The notes under the pieces are model-generated. The model was not told where the DNA came from. It saw only the letters and a list, made by a program, of their open reading frames with translations, and did not search any database. Both the position numbers and the translations under genes were made by a program. From Roseburia sp. (GTDB lineage Bacteria > Bacillota > Clostridia > Lachnospirales > Lachnospiraceae), in NCBI GenBank assembly GCA_023662875.1, contig JAMPIG010000003.1, positions 30,460 through 94,459 on the forward strand: a DNA stretch of 64,000 nt, given 5' to 3'. The first letter of the stretch is position 1. Every line of letters begins with the position of its first letter. Shown here piece after piece: positions 28,875-37,628 of this stretch.

Positions 28875-28903
28875 TTGCAGTATTTTTTGAAAAAGAGTAT
28901 ACT
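28875..28903 (+). promoter_or_regulatory. promoter for the DUF1292 gene
   Basis: TTGCAG (28875-28880), 17-base spacer, TATACT (28898-28903), 48 bases before the ATG at 28952. Confidence 0.75.
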
Positions 28904-28951
28904 GAAAGCCATACGGGAAACCTATCCCGTGAAGAAAGGTAAAATTACGCA

Positions 28952-29320
28952 ATGGGAAAAAAGAATGATTTTGAAGACGAGGAAATGACTGTGGAACTGG
29001 AGCTGGACAACGGCGCTGTCGTCAACTGTGCCATTATTACGATCCTGACGGTAGAGGAAAAAGATTATATCGTCCTCCTTCCCCTGAACGAAGCAGGCGA
29101 AAACGAGGACGGCGAGGTCTGGTTTTACGGCTACAGCGAAAACCCGGACGACACGAACGAGGAGCCGGTGCTGGAATATATCTCGGACGATGAGGAATAC
29201 GAAAAAGTCTCCGACGCCTTCGACGAATATCTCGACAGCTGCGAATTTGACGAGCTGCTGGAGGAGGATGAGCTTATGGGAGAGGACGAGCTGCCGGAAG
29301 AAAATGATACGAAGGATTAA
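28952..29320 (+). CDS. DUF1292 family protein
   Basis: Small acidic protein of the DUF1292 family (YrzB-like), widespread in Firmicutes, function not established. It is 122 residues: a beta-rich core with ELDNGAVVNCAIITILTVEEKDYIVLLP (family pattern of a short barrel; text here trimmed to the idea of alternating strands), VWFYGYSE, and YEKVSDAFDEYL, then a very acidic C-terminal tail (repeated EDEL). No membrane segment. GAAAGGT precedes the ATG. It is the only plus-strand gene here and faces the helicase gene, 12 bases away. In many clostridia it lies near alaS/ruvX, unlike here. Confidence 0.9.
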   Translation: MGKKNDFEDEEMTVELELDNGAVVNCAIITILTVEEKDYIVLLPLNEAGENEDGEVWFYGYSENPDDTNEEPVLEYISDDEEYEKVSDAFDEYLDSCEFDELLEEDELMGEDELPEENDTKD

Positions 29321-29331
29321 GGGACGCTGTA

Positions 29332-31353
29332 TTAAATCGTTCCTTTAAAAATAATTTCCTCTTTATCCGGAAACTCATCGGAACAAAGCAGCGGATTTAA
29401 GAATCGGGAGGGAACCCTGGGGCGCATCCTGTCACCGGCCAGGTACAGGAGCTCCAGGGTTTCCTTTGCTCTTGTCATAGCGACATAAAACAGTCTCCGC
29501 TCCTCCTCCACGCTGGCGAGATCCGGCATATTCCCGTGAGGGAATACTCTTTCATTACAGTCCGGGATCAGGACTCTGTCGAATTCCAGCCCTTTCGAGG
29601 CGTGGGCTGTCAAAAGGCGGATCCCGCCCTCCTTTTCTTCCTTCGCCGCCGGAGGCTGACGTTCCAGCTCTGCGGTGTAGCTTTTCTGCATCTCCAGCCA
29701 GTCCTCCGCGCTCTCAAAGGAGGCCGCGTCGCTCTTCAGCCAGTCCAGTAACTCCTGCCACTCCTCCCAAAGCTCCGGATTTCCCCTGGCTCTGCTCTTT
29801 AAATAGCTCTCGTATTTCATTGCCTTCAGGACATAACTGACCCCCAGCCCCGGCTTCATCCGCCCCAGGTTTTTCAGCTGTGTCTGCAGCAGGCGCAGCT
29901 GCGCCAGGGCTTCCTGCTGCGCTTCACCGTAAAAGGGCTCCCGCTCATAATAGCGTATCATCTCCCTAACGCCTCCTCCCGCCGCCAGCGCCTCCCGGCT
30001 CAGCTGACGTCTGGGACGGTTCAGAATCCGCAGCAGCGCCTCCCGCCTTTCCCCGTCCGTCGCCAACAGCAGATAGGCCATAATATCCTTTACGATAAAG
30101 TGCTCGTATATACTTGTAGTCTTCTCCCGGATCACAAAGGAGATTCCCGCGCCCTTCAGCTTTGTCGCCGTTCTCTGAAGGGAGGCGTTTGTGCGGAATA
30201 AAACCGCGCAGCTCTTCCCGGCCTTTTCATCTTTTTCCTGCCATCGTCTCAGCTCCTCCGTCAGATAGGAGGCCTGCTCCTCCCGGCCCGGAAATCCTTT
30301 GAGACGCACGCCCCTGTCCGATGGCGCAGAGCGCGGCGTTTTCTCCGCCCCCAGCCGCAATATTTCCTCCTGCGCCGGGCGATGTACTGCCCGCTCTTCC
30401 GGCGTCAGACGCGCCGCCTTCTCCGGCGCGGGACGCAATACCTTCGCGAAGCGCTCCCGGTTCTCCCCGATCACCGCGGCGGAGGCCCGGACAATCTCCC
30501 CGGCGCAGCGGTAATTGATATCCAGAAGCATCCTCCCTGCCCGGTATTCCTGCTCAAACCGCTTCATCAGCTCCGGCCTGGAGCCCCGAAATCCGTAGAT
30601 CGACTGATCGTCGTCCCCCACGGCAAAAAGATTGTAAGGGGGCGCGGAAAGCAGGCGCAGCACCTCGTATTGGATGGGATTGATATCCTGAAATTCATCG
30701 ATCAGAATATGGCGGAAACGGTTTTGCCAGTATTCCCTGAGGCTCGGCCGCTCCCGCAGAAGCTCCCTGCAGGAAAAGAGCATATCGTCAAAGTCGATTC
30801 CCCCTGCCCTGCGGACAGCCTCCCTGTATTCGCCGCAGATCTCCCCAAAGCCGCCCCGATAGGCCGCCGGAGCCTTATCCGCCGCCCGGGTCAGATCCTC
30901 CGTATTCTTATAAAAGCTGACGGCGGACAGCAGTCCTTCCGCCTCCTCCCCCGCCTCCGCAAGCGCGGCGTCGCCTCCGGATCGAAGAAGATATTTTTTC
31001 ATAATCGGAACAATCAGCTGCTTTTTTTGGGATCCTGTGAGAAGCTTCAGCCGGGAGAGCCCGGCGGACTTTTGCAGAATGTGATAGAAAACGGAATGAA
31101 AGGTTCCAAAATTGACGGGATAAAACGTTTCGGACATCTTCTGAAAACGCCGCTGCATGGAAGCTGCCGCTTCCCGGGTAAATGTGACCACCAGAATCTG
31201 CTCCGGCGGCGTTCCCTGCTCCAGAAGAAAAAGGATGCGGTTCGTGATGGTAAAGGTTTTCCCGGAGCCGGGGCCCGCCAGTAAAAGAAGCGGCCCCTCT
31301 CCCCAGGTCACAGCCCTTCGCTGCGCTTCGTTCAGCGCGGTCAGATCAGGCAT
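29332..31353 (-). CDS. UvrD/Rep-family ATP-dependent DNA helicase
   Basis: Superfamily 1A helicase, 3'-5' unwinding in repair or replication restart. It is 673 residues, somewhat shorter than PcrA (about 730). Motifs in order: Walker A AGPGSGKT near residue 27, motif Ia [10 protein letters not shown], Walker [17 protein letters not shown], motif [16 protein letters not shown], motif IV INYRC, motif [19 protein letters not shown] and motif [12 protein letters not shown]. An insertion of about 45 Ala/Glu/Arg/Pro-rich residues follows motif IV. It begins inside the end of gltX (8-base overlap), so is likely translated from the gltX message. Whether it is PcrA itself is unclear. Confidence 0.93.
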   Translation of the reverse strand: MPDLTALNEAQRRAVTWGEGPLLLLAGPGSGKTFTITNRILFLLEQGTPPEQILVVTFTREAAASMQRRFQKMSETFYPVNFGTFHSVFYHILQKSAGLSRLKLLTGSQKKQLIVPIMKKYLLRSGGDAALAEAGEEAEGLLSAVSFYKNTEDLTRAADKAPAAYRGGFGEICGEYREAVRRAGGIDFDDMLFSCRELLRERPSLREYWQNRFRHILIDEFQDINPIQYEVLRLLSAPPYNLFAVGDDDQSIYGFRGSRPELMKRFEQEYRAGRMLLDINYRCAGEIVRASAAVIGENRERFAKVLRPAPEKAARLTPEERAVHRPAQEEILRLGAEKTPRSAPSDRGVRLKGFPGREEQASYLTEELRRWQEKDEKAGKSCAVLFRTNASLQRTATKLKGAGISFVIREKTTSIYEHFIVKDIMAYLLLATDGERREALLRILNRPRRQLSREALAAGGGVREMIRYYEREPFYGEAQQEALAQLRLLQTQLKNLGRMKPGLGVSYVLKAMKYESYLKSRARGNPELWEEWQELLDWLKSDAASFESAEDWLEMQKSYTAELERQPPAAKEEKEGGIRLLTAHASKGLEFDRVLIPDCNERVFPHGNMPDLASVEEERRLFYVAMTRAKETLELLYLAGDRMRPRVPSRFLNPLLCSDEFPDKEEIIFKGTI

Positions 31354-32809
31354 TTTGTAACTTCTCGATCCCCTTGCGGATTCTCTTTAACGACTCCTCT
31401 TTTCCCAGCACCTCCATAATCTCGGTGGCTCCGGCGGGAGTCATCTGCTTCCCGGACAGGGCTGTGCGCACCGGCCACATGACGTAGCCGTTCTTTACGC
31501 CCTTCTCCTCCACATACCTTACCAGCATCCCGTACAGCCCGTCATTGCTGTAATCCTCCTGCTCCTCCAGCCGGGGCAGCAGCTCCGTCAGCACCTCCAG
31601 GGAAGAAGCGCCGTTCGTCTTCATCTTTTTATGGGTATACATTTCCACGTCATACTCCGGCAGCTCCCGGAAGAAATCCACATGCCCCTCGATATCGGGA
31701 AAGACCTCGATCCTGGTCTTCACCATCCCGGCAATCTTTCGCAGATCCAGGCTCTCCGGCAGCGCCGCCCTCAGGTAAGGCTCAGCCTGCTCATAAAACG
31801 CGTCAAAGTCCATAGCCTTGATATATTCGCCGTTCATCCAGCGCAGCTTTACAATATCGAACACCGCAGGGGACTTGCTGATCCTGCGATAGTCAAACTC
31901 TTTCGTAAGCTCCTCCAGGGAAAAGATCTCCCGGTTGTCCTCCGGGCTCCAGCCCAGAAGCGCGATATAATTTACGATAGCCTCCGGCAGAAATCCCTGC
32001 TCCAGCAGATCCTCGAAGGAGGAATGACCGCTTCTCTTGGATAGCTTTTTATGGTTTTCGTCCGTGATCAGGGGCAGATGCACATAAGCCGGGATTTCCC
32101 AGCCAAAGGCCTCGTACAGCCTCACATACTTGGGCGAGGAGGACAGATACTCGTTTCCCCTCACCACATGGGTGATATTCATGGTATGGTCGTCCACCAC
32201 GTTGGCAAAATTATAGGTGGGATAGCCGTCGGACTTGATCAGGATCATGTCGTCCAGCTCCGCGTTTTCCACCGTGATATCTCCGTACAGCTCGTCATGA
32301 AAGGTCGTCGTACCCTCCGTGGGATTGTTCTGGCGGATGACAAAGGGCTTTCCCGCCGCCAGGTTCGTCTCGATCTCCTCCTTTGACAGGCGCAGGCAAT
32401 GCTTATCGTAAACGGTAATCTCCTTACCCTCCACCACCTCTGTCTTTAAAGAGGCCAACCGTTCCTTATCGCAGAAGCAGTAATAGGCCTCGCCCTTATC
32501 GATCAGCTCCTTCGCGTACTTCATGTAAATCCCGGTCTTCATCCTCTCGCTCTGCACATAGGGTCCGTAACCGCCGTCCTTGTCGGGCCCCTCGTCGTGT
32601 GTCAGCCCGGCCCTTTCCAGCGTGCGGTAGATGATCTCCGTGGCCCCCTCCACAAAGCGCTCCTGATCCGTATCCTCGATCCGCAGCATAAAGCTCCCGC
32701 CGTCGTGTTTCGCGATCAGAAATTCATATAAGGCGGACCGCAGATTCCCTACATGCATCTTTCCAGTGGGGCTGGGCGCATATCTTGTCCTGATTTTTGT
32801 CGTCTCCAT
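31346..32809 (-). CDS. gltX: glutamyl-tRNA synthetase
   Basis: Charges tRNA-Glu (and perhaps tRNA-Gln for later amidation). It is 487 residues, the standard bacterial length. Class I signatures: [18 protein letters not shown], with HIGH-equivalent HVGN near 19, and KKLSKRSGH, the KMSKS equivalent, near 252. The C-terminal anticodon-binding helices end in KGIEKLQNA. The start has a GAGAGGAAATC site with a strong promoter upstream. The helicase gene overlaps its end by eight bases. Confidence 0.97.
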   Translation of the reverse strand: METTKIRTRYAPSPTGKMHVGNLRSALYEFLIAKHDGGSFMLRIEDTDQERFVEGATEIIYRTLERAGLTHDEGPDKDGGYGPYVQSERMKTGIYMKYAKELIDKGEAYYCFCDKERLASLKTEVVEGKEITVYDKHCLRLSKEEIETNLAAGKPFVIRQNNPTEGTTTFHDELYGDITVENAELDDMILIKSDGYPTYNFANVVDDHTMNITHVVRGNEYLSSSPKYVRLYEAFGWEIPAYVHLPLITDENHKKLSKRSGHSSFEDLLEQGFLPEAIVNYIALLGWSPEDNREIFSLEELTKEFDYRRISKSPAVFDIVKLRWMNGEYIKAMDFDAFYEQAEPYLRAALPESLDLRKIAGMVKTRIEVFPDIEGHVDFFRELPEYDVEMYTHKKMKTNGASSLEVLTELLPRLEEQEDYSNDGLYGMLVRYVEEKGVKNGYVMWPVRTALSGKQMTPAGATEIMEVLGKEESLKRIRKGIEKLQNA

Positions 32810-32860
32810 TTTGATTTCCTCTCTGTCCGGCGCTTTCGCCCGAACGTTTTCTATTTTCCC

Positions 32861-32889
32861 ATTCTATCACAGAATCAGATCTGATTCAA
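32861..32889 (-). promoter_or_regulatory. promoter for gltX
   Basis: Minus strand -35 TTGAAT (32884-32889), 17-base spacer, -10 TAGAAT (32861-32866), lying between the AAA/PD-(D/E)XK gene stop and the gltX start. Confidence 0.75.
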
Positions 32890-32894
32890 GAATC

Positions 32895-34478
32895 TTATAC
32901 TCTCTCAATCACACAGCTGTGCTTTTTGGATTTCTCATCGTAATTTATCCCTACAAGCACGATCTCACCGCCGTAATCCCTCATCACTGCCGGATAATTC
33001 CTCTCTTTTATCTGCCGGATCGCGCCCTCCGCCGATTTGTTCCATTTCAGCTCGACAACCAGCGCGGGGCACACGGTTCTTGGCTTCGGCAGATAAACCA
33101 CGTCCGCAATCCCCTTGCCCGACGGGAGCTCTTCTATTTTCAGATATTGATCCGCCGCGGCAATATAGGCAAACTTGATCACATAGCGCAACGCCTGCTC
33201 GTCATTGTAAAATGTGGGCGCGTACTGCGTGTCCCGTATTGCCTGAATGGCATCGATTACGGCATCCTCCTTTCCGGCAAGCGTATCCTCCAAAAGCCTC
33301 TGAGAACGCCTGATCAAGTCGATCCATTTCCGATTTACGTTACCGCCCTTCAAAATTTTCCGGAACTCCGCCCTTACCTCCTCATTGGGAATCCGGGCGG
33401 TATTCTCCCTTCTGTTCCAGGTCAGATATCCCAGATGAATGAGCAATGTCAGTACATCGTCCCTGCTCCGGAACGTCTCAAAATCATTCTCAAATCCATC
33501 GATATCAACCTCGATTTCCTCTCCGGAGATCAAGCGGGAAACCATCTCCTGCATTCCCTCAAAATCCATATTGATATAGGTGAACAGGGATTCCGCCGCC
33601 GATGTCTTTCTCCAATAAGACTGAAATTCCTGAAAATGTATCGCGCACATGACGGAATAAGGATTGTAAATTGCCCCGACGCCGGGAAAATCATAACCGT
33701 CATACCATTGCCGGGCCTCCTCAAAGCGCATCCCATGATCCGCGCAAAGCCCCTCCACCTCTTCCTCCAGAAAACCGGTAAACCGCGCAAACCTCCCCGG
33801 ATTTACAATCGAATATTCCATAAAATCCGAAATAGCGGACTGGGAGCCATCCTTTTTGATCGGCAATATTCCCGTCATATAAGCCGCCGCCACAACCCGG
33901 GGCGTAAAATTATTATTTTTAAACCATTCCCTCAAAAGATTCAAATAAGCCGTCTGCGCGGCAGGATCCTCCCTGGCCTCCCGGATCGGGGCGTCCCATT
34001 CGTCCAGAATAAAGATAAACTGTCTTCCCGTTTTCTCCACACATCGGATCAGGCAGTCCGCAAGACTTTTTTCTTCCCCCAACTCCGAATCAAAGGAAAC
34101 CAGTTCCTGATACAGCTTTTCCTCCATCCGCTCCGGCATGTCTCCCATTGCACCGTGCCGTTTCCTGACCCCGGAGACAAAACCGGCCACATCGATACTG
34201 ACGACATGATACTGATTCAGATGCGTCAGATACCCTTCCGTCCCCGCAATCGCCCTGTCGTCAAAAAGCCTGCGGGAATCGCAGGAGCAATCATAGTATG
34301 CGCTCAGCATTTTCGCCGCATAAGTCTTCCCAAAACGTCTGGGCCTGCTGACACAGGACAGCTTCCCCGTAGTCCCTATCGTCTCGTTGATCAGAGCGAT
34401 CAAGCCGGTTTTATCCACATATTCCGACTGCAGAATCTCCTGAAATCCAGCGTTTCCGGGATGAAAATAAGCTCCCAT
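32895..34478 (-). CDS. AAA-ATPase-like protein with C-terminal PD-(D/E)XK nuclease domain
   Basis: Member of the large AAA-ATPase_like (PF09820) plus PDDEXK_9 (PF08011) family, typically present in many copies in gut anaerobes; function unknown, possibly mobile or selfish. It is 527 residues from the ATG at 34478, preceded by AGGGAGACG. Walker A is RPRRFGKTY (near 44), Walker B FIFILDEWDAP (near 165). The C-terminal domain has IADVVYLP (Asp) and LVVELKW (E-x-K), the nuclease core. Own strong promoter upstream. Base composition is somewhat lower in GC than the neighbours by eye, which would fit acquisition, but this is a soft impression. Confidence 0.9.
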   Translation of the reverse strand: MGAYFHPGNAGFQEILQSEYVDKTGLIALINETIGTTGKLSCVSRPRRFGKTYAAKMLSAYYDCSCDSRRLFDDRAIAGTEGYLTHLNQYHVVSIDVAGFVSGVRKRHGAMGDMPERMEEKLYQELVSFDSELGEEKSLADCLIRCVEKTGRQFIFILDEWDAPIREAREDPAAQTAYLNLLREWFKNNNFTPRVVAAAYMTGILPIKKDGSQSAISDFMEYSIVNPGRFARFTGFLEEEVEGLCADHGMRFEEARQWYDGYDFPGVGAIYNPYSVMCAIHFQEFQSYWRKTSAAESLFTYINMDFEGMQEMVSRLISGEEIEVDIDGFENDFETFRSRDDVLTLLIHLGYLTWNRRENTARIPNEEVRAEFRKILKGGNVNRKWIDLIRRSQRLLEDTLAGKEDAVIDAIQAIRDTQYAPTFYNDEQALRYVIKFAYIAAADQYLKIEELPSGKGIADVVYLPKPRTVCPALVVELKWNKSAEGAIRQIKERNYPAVMRDYGGEIVLVGINYDEKSKKHSCVIERV

Positions 34479-34570
34479 GACGTCTCCCTTTCCAGACAAC
34501 AGAATTTTTGTTTCACAAACAAGGATTCTATTGCCATGCTAAAAAATGTTACTGTCGCTTTACGGATTCC

Positions 34571-34599
34571 ATTTTACGTCCGAACGAATGAAAAGTCAA
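34571..34599 (-). promoter_or_regulatory. promoter for the AAA/PD-(D/E)XK gene
   Basis: Minus strand -35 TTGACT (34594-34599), 17-base spacer, -10 TAAAAT (34571-34576). A small TTGTTT/AAACAA hairpin lies between it and the start. The rest of the gap up to 34683 contains nothing recognisable. Confidence 0.78.
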
Positions 34600-34683
34600 C
34601 AGCAAGAGCGCCTTATGCTTCGATACACCGTGCCTGTCCCCGAAAAGACATAATTCACGCTCCGAAAAAGTCCTTTTATCACA

Positions 34684-34733
34684 CAAAAAAACGGAAGCCC
34701 CTTTTTATCCGCTGTTAAAACGAAGGGGCTTCC
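34684..34733 (-). terminator. intrinsic terminator after the YD-repeat protein gene
   Basis: Perfect 11-base stem GGAAGCCCCTT (34693-34703) with AAGGGGCTTCC (34723-34733), 19-base loop, followed on the minus strand by a G and T7 (34684-34691). About 75 bases past the stop at 34808. Confidence 0.88.
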
Positions 34734-34807
34734 GCCTGAAACGCTACATCGACCGATAGTTATTCTTTCGACGTCAACTTATTGCTTTTGAAAATTCTGT
34801 TTCTCCT

Positions 34808-35962
34808 TTATTCTTCTCCGTCTGTTCCGTCCGGCTCTTCTTCCGGTACAATATTTCCCTCCGCATCGTAGGTTGTTTTAACAGGCTGTCCATCCGTATA
34901 AATCATTTCCGTACGTCCGCCGTCTGCATTGTAAATAACTTCCCTGACCGGATTCCCGTCGCTGTCAAATGCCGCCTCATACATCAGCCGGTCATCCGCG
35001 TCGTAGTTCTTCTGGCTTATCATGTTTCCGTCGTTGTCATATCCGTATGTGCTCCAGTTTCTCACCGTATCGTCCGCGCTGTAGGAAATCGACTTGATAT
35101 TATTCCCGTCAGCATCGTATGTATACGCAGTCCAACGCGTCACGTTGCCGTCGGCGTCGCGGAACGTCTCCTTCGTCCGATTCCCGGCGCTGTCATACGC
35201 ATACTCTCTTGTGAACGATACGAGGCCGTCCGCTTCGTAAACTTCTATTTTCTCCAGCTGGCCTGCGCTGTTATAAGTCTCGATATCCCAGCCGTCGTCA
35301 TAGTCATGGTCTACCCGCACGGTTTGCGACTTATCTTCCGATGTATCCGGCTTGTCGATCTCTGCCGGCTTTTCCGTCTCCTCCGGCTTTTCCGTCTCTA
35401 TCGGCTTAACCGTCTCCGTCGGCTTATTCGTTACCGCTGCCGCCTTCTCCGTCTGTACGACAACCTCGGCCCTGGCCTCCCGGTTCTCCGCAGCCCCATA
35501 AGTATGATAATGTCCCCAGAGCGCCAGAATGTCCTCGCCAAAGGCCGCCTGCAGATCCTCATATCTTCCCGCGTAGTCCATAGGATCAAAATCCGTTCCG
35601 GAGTCTCTCCCCTCCTTTGCCCCATAGGTCAGGTAATGCTCCAGATAAGCGTCCCAGTCATCCCCGAAGGCTTCCTCCAGGTCTGCATAACTCTCCCGGT
35701 ACTTTACAATATCGATCATGCCGTTCATATTTCGGCCTTCCGCCAGGCCATAAGTCACAAAATGCTTCCAGAGCAGCTCGCTGTCGCAGCCGAACGCCTC
35801 CTTCAAATCCGGGTAAGTATCTGCGTAATACTCCGGATCAAACACATCCTTCAGCGTCGCCGCATTGACCTGCATAACTCCGCCGTACAACAGACAGCCC
35901 GCCAGCCCGGCCGTCAGGACACGTCTTGCGCTTCTCGCAATTTCATTTCCTCTGATACCCAT
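34808..35962 (-). CDS. secreted repeat protein: three FDPxYY modules, TE/KP linker and YD-type repeats
   Basis: Exported or surface protein of unknown role, 384 residues. Signal peptide about 1-35 (arginine-rich start, hydrophobic core, AA cleavage site). Residues about 40-160 hold three copies of a module reading FDPEYYADTYPDLKEAFG then W-x-HF-x-TYG-x-x-EGR; the module is known from clostridial surface proteins. A threonine/proline/glutamate-rich spacer follows (near 175-215; TETVKP and ETEKP units), then about six YD/Rhs-like strands (YDSAGNRTKE, YDADGNNIKS and similar), and an acidic tail. No sortase LPxTG or membrane anchor is seen at the end. The start has AAGGAGGAAG. Expression probably depends on the G-tract promoter. 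Confidence 0.85.
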   Translation of the reverse strand: MGIRGNEIARSARRVLTAGLAGCLLYGGVMQVNAATLKDVFDPEYYADTYPDLKEAFGCDSELLWKHFVTYGLAEGRNMNGMIDIVKYRESYADLEEAFGDDWDAYLEHYLTYGAKEGRDSGTDFDPMDYAGRYEDLQAAFGEDILALWGHYHTYGAAENREARAEVVVQTEKAAAVTNKPTETVKPIETEKPEETEKPAEIDKPDTSEDKSQTVRVDHDYDDGWDIETYNSAGQLEKIEVYEADGLVSFTREYAYDSAGNRTKETFRDADGNVTRWTAYTYDADGNNIKSISYSADDTVRNWSTYGYDNDGNMISQKNYDADDRLMYEAAFDSDGNPVREVIYNADGGRTEMIYTDGQPVKTTYDAEGNIVPEEEPDGTDGEE

Positions 35963-36022
35963 TTTCGCTTCCTCCTTGTCTCTTCCATGCCGAAAAGAGG
36001 CACGGTTGTCTCTTACGTTTTT

Positions 36023-36053
36023 ATTGTACCCCCCCCCAAAAGACTTTTGTCAA
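36023..36053 (-). promoter_or_regulatory. promoter with a nine-G tract in its spacer, likely phase-variable
   Basis: Minus strand -35 TTGACA (36048-36053) and -10 TACAAT (36023-36028) are both near or at consensus, separated by 19 bases. Nine of those are G in a row (36029-36037), directly next to the -10. Gain or loss of a G would change spacing; seven G would give the optimal 17. It lies 61 bases from the start of the secreted repeat protein. Confidence 0.82.
36029..36037. repeat. homopolymer tract, C9 on plus (G9 on minus)
   Basis: Nine identical bases. Tracts like this are prone to slipped-strand mispairing during replication. It lies in the promoter of the secreted repeat protein rather than in a coding region. 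Confidence 0.95.
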
Positions 36054-36193
36054 TACCCTATGTTATTATTTGATACACTTTCCCGATCGGCTCCGCTTCG
36101 CCTTTCCGTCTCCAAAAGTCTGCTTTTTCTATTATTTATGAGATTAGAATTCTCATGAAACGTGAATTCTATTGTCCATGCCAAATTTTACGC

Positions 36194-36222
36194 TTGACAT
36201 ATTGCCGGTTCTAATCTATAAT
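36194..36222 (+). promoter_or_regulatory. consensus promoter for the tetR-ABC operon
   Basis: Perfect TTGACA (36194-36199), 17-base spacer, perfect TATAAT (36217-36222). So strong a promoter calls for repression, consistent with the palindrome just downstream. Upstream, 36054-36193, shows only imperfect GAATTC-based inverted repeats. Confidence 0.9.
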
Positions 36223-36234
36223 AGGCAACATAAG

Positions 36235-36256
36235 TTGTGCAATAATTGTTGCGCAA
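36235..36256. promoter_or_regulatory. palindromic operator, probable TetR binding site
   Basis: 22-base near-palindrome of half sites TTGTGCAA and TTGCGCAA around AT-rich centre TAATTG, starting about 13 bases past the -10 of the tetR promoter, so it covers the start of transcription and early transcribed region. A related GCAAC/GTTG pair partly overlaps upstream. Confidence 0.72.
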
Positions 36257-36319
36257 TGCTTGTTTTCCATTGCCACCGGATATTTCGAAGCCAACACGTA
36301 TACGGGAGGAGAAGATAAA

Positions 36320-36940
36320 ATGCCGCCAAAATTTAAATTTACCAGAGCGGAGATGACCGCCGCCGCCCTGGACGTCACCAGGGAAAAGGGAATCGCCGGT
36401 CTGACTGCCAGATCCCTGGCCTCCAGGCTGGGATGCTCCGTCAAGCCAATCTTCGGCCTGTTTGAAAATATGGAGGAGGTACAGCGGGAGGTGATCGCCA
36501 CCGCGAACAGCTTGTATCTGGAGCGTATCAGCAGGGAAATCGCCGCCGAAAAATATCCCCCCTATAAGGCAAGCGGTATAGCCTACATCGGCTTTGCCCG
36601 GGAAGAGCGGGAGCTTTTCAAGCTACTGTTTATGCGGGACCGCTCAGGAGAAAAAATGGAGGACAACAGAGAGCCTGTGCAGCCTCAGATCGATCAGATT
36701 CGGAAAGCCACCGGGCTTGGCGAGGAGGAAGCTTACCGGTTCCACATCGAAATGTGGATCTACGTACACGGGATCGCTACCATGATCGCCACTTCCTACC
36801 TGGATTGGGATATGGAGTTTATCGAGCAGACGCTGACCGATGAGTACATCGGGTTAAAGTACCGCTTCTGTCAGGCTGGGGATCAGAAAGGAGTAACAAA
36901 TGGAAGCTATCAAGACAAACCGTCTCACAAAAAAATATAA
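36320..36940 (+). CDS. TetR-family transcriptional regulator
   Basis: DNA-binding repressor expected to control its own operon. It is 206 residues from the ATG at 36320 (GGAGGAGAAG site). The helix-turn-helix is at about 10-55: AALDVTREKGIAGLTARSLA then LGCSVKPIFGLFENMEEV, the usual TetR N-terminus. The C-terminal ligand domain (about 75-190) is helical, of the type grouped as TetR_C_33/WHG. The end overlaps the ABC ATPase start by 41 bases in another frame, so the C-terminal tail (QKGVTNGSYQDKPSHKKI) shares sequence with it. The operator is the palindrome at 36235. Confidence 0.9.
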   Translation: MPPKFKFTRAEMTAAALDVTREKGIAGLTARSLASRLGCSVKPIFGLFENMEEVQREVIATANSLYLERISREIAAEKYPPYKASGIAYIGFAREERELFKLLFMRDRSGEKMEDNREPVQPQIDQIRKATGLGEEEAYRFHIEMWIYVHGIATMIATSYLDWDMEFIEQTLTDEYIGLKYRFCQAGDQKGVTNGSYQDKPSHKKI

Positions 36941-37628
36941 GGATCTGACTGCGGTTGACAGCCTGGAGCTCACCGTACAGCAGGGAGAGCTCTTTTCCCT
37001 GCTGGGGGTCAACGGCGCGGGAAAGACAACGACTCTGAAGATGCTCTCCTGCCTGACGAAGCCCACCTCAGGGGACGCATTCCTGCTGGGCCGCAGTATT
37101 GTGTCCGACGCTGTCGGCGTAAAAAGCCTCATCGGAGTCTCCCCTCAGGAAACGGCCGTAGCGCCCAATCTGACCGTGAAGGAGAATCTGGAGCTGATGT
37201 GCGGCGTACACGGCCTCTCCAGGGAGCGGCAGAAAGCGAGAACCGAGGAGGTGTCCCGGCAGCTTGATCTGACCTCTATTCTTAAGAAAAAGGCAGGAAC
37301 GCTCTCCGGCGGCTGGCAGCGGCGCTTAAGCATCGCCATGGCGCTGATCAGTGAGCCGAAGATCCTGTTTCTGGACGAACCGACTCTGGGACTGGACGTC
37401 CTTGCCAGAAGCGACCTCTGGGATACCATCCGCTCCCTCAGGAAAAAGATTACCATCATCCTGACGACCCATTATATGGAGGAGGCGGAAGTCCTGTCCG
37501 ACCGGGTCGGCATCATGAGGGACGGGCACCTGTTGGCACTGGGAACCGTGCAGGAATTGATGAAACGGACTGGAACGGATCGGTTCGAGGACGCTTTTAT
37601 CGCAATCGTGAAAGGAGGCGCAAAATGA
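36900..37628 (+). CDS. ABC transporter ATP-binding protein (DrrA-like exporter)
   Basis: Drives an ABC-2 type exporter, often of drugs or antibiotics. It is 242 residues. Walker A is GVNGAGKTTT (near 36-45), Q-loop VSPQET, signature LSGGWQRR near 140 (a variation with Trp instead of Gln), Walker B ILFLDEPTLGLD, H-loop LTTHYMEEAE. The start at 36900 has AAAGGAG and lies inside the end of tetR. It overlaps the permease start by four bases. No C-terminal extension for substrate specificity. Confidence 0.94.
   Translation: MEAIKTNRLTKKYKDLTAVDSLELTVQQGELFSLLGVNGAGKTTTLKMLSCLTKPTSGDAFLLGRSIVSDAVGVKSLIGVSPQETAVAPNLTVKENLELMCGVHGLSRERQKARTEEVSRQLDLTSILKKKAGTLSGGWQRRLSIAMALISEPKILFLDEPTLGLDVLARSDLWDTIRSLRKKITIILTTHYMEEAEVLSDRVGIMRDGHLLALGTVQELMKRTGTDRFEDAFIAIVKGGAK

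Noticed and set aside
32766-34718. Plus-strand open frame of about 650 codons opposite the AAA/PD-(D/E)XK gene
   Set aside because: Antisense shadow; no domain text, and the minus gene has both Walker motifs and promoter.
36029-36037. G9 tract as an assembly error
   Set aside because: Possible in principle, but the tract lies exactly between two consensus hexamers upstream of a surface-type gene, the pattern of a true switch. Kept as a finding with read checking advised.
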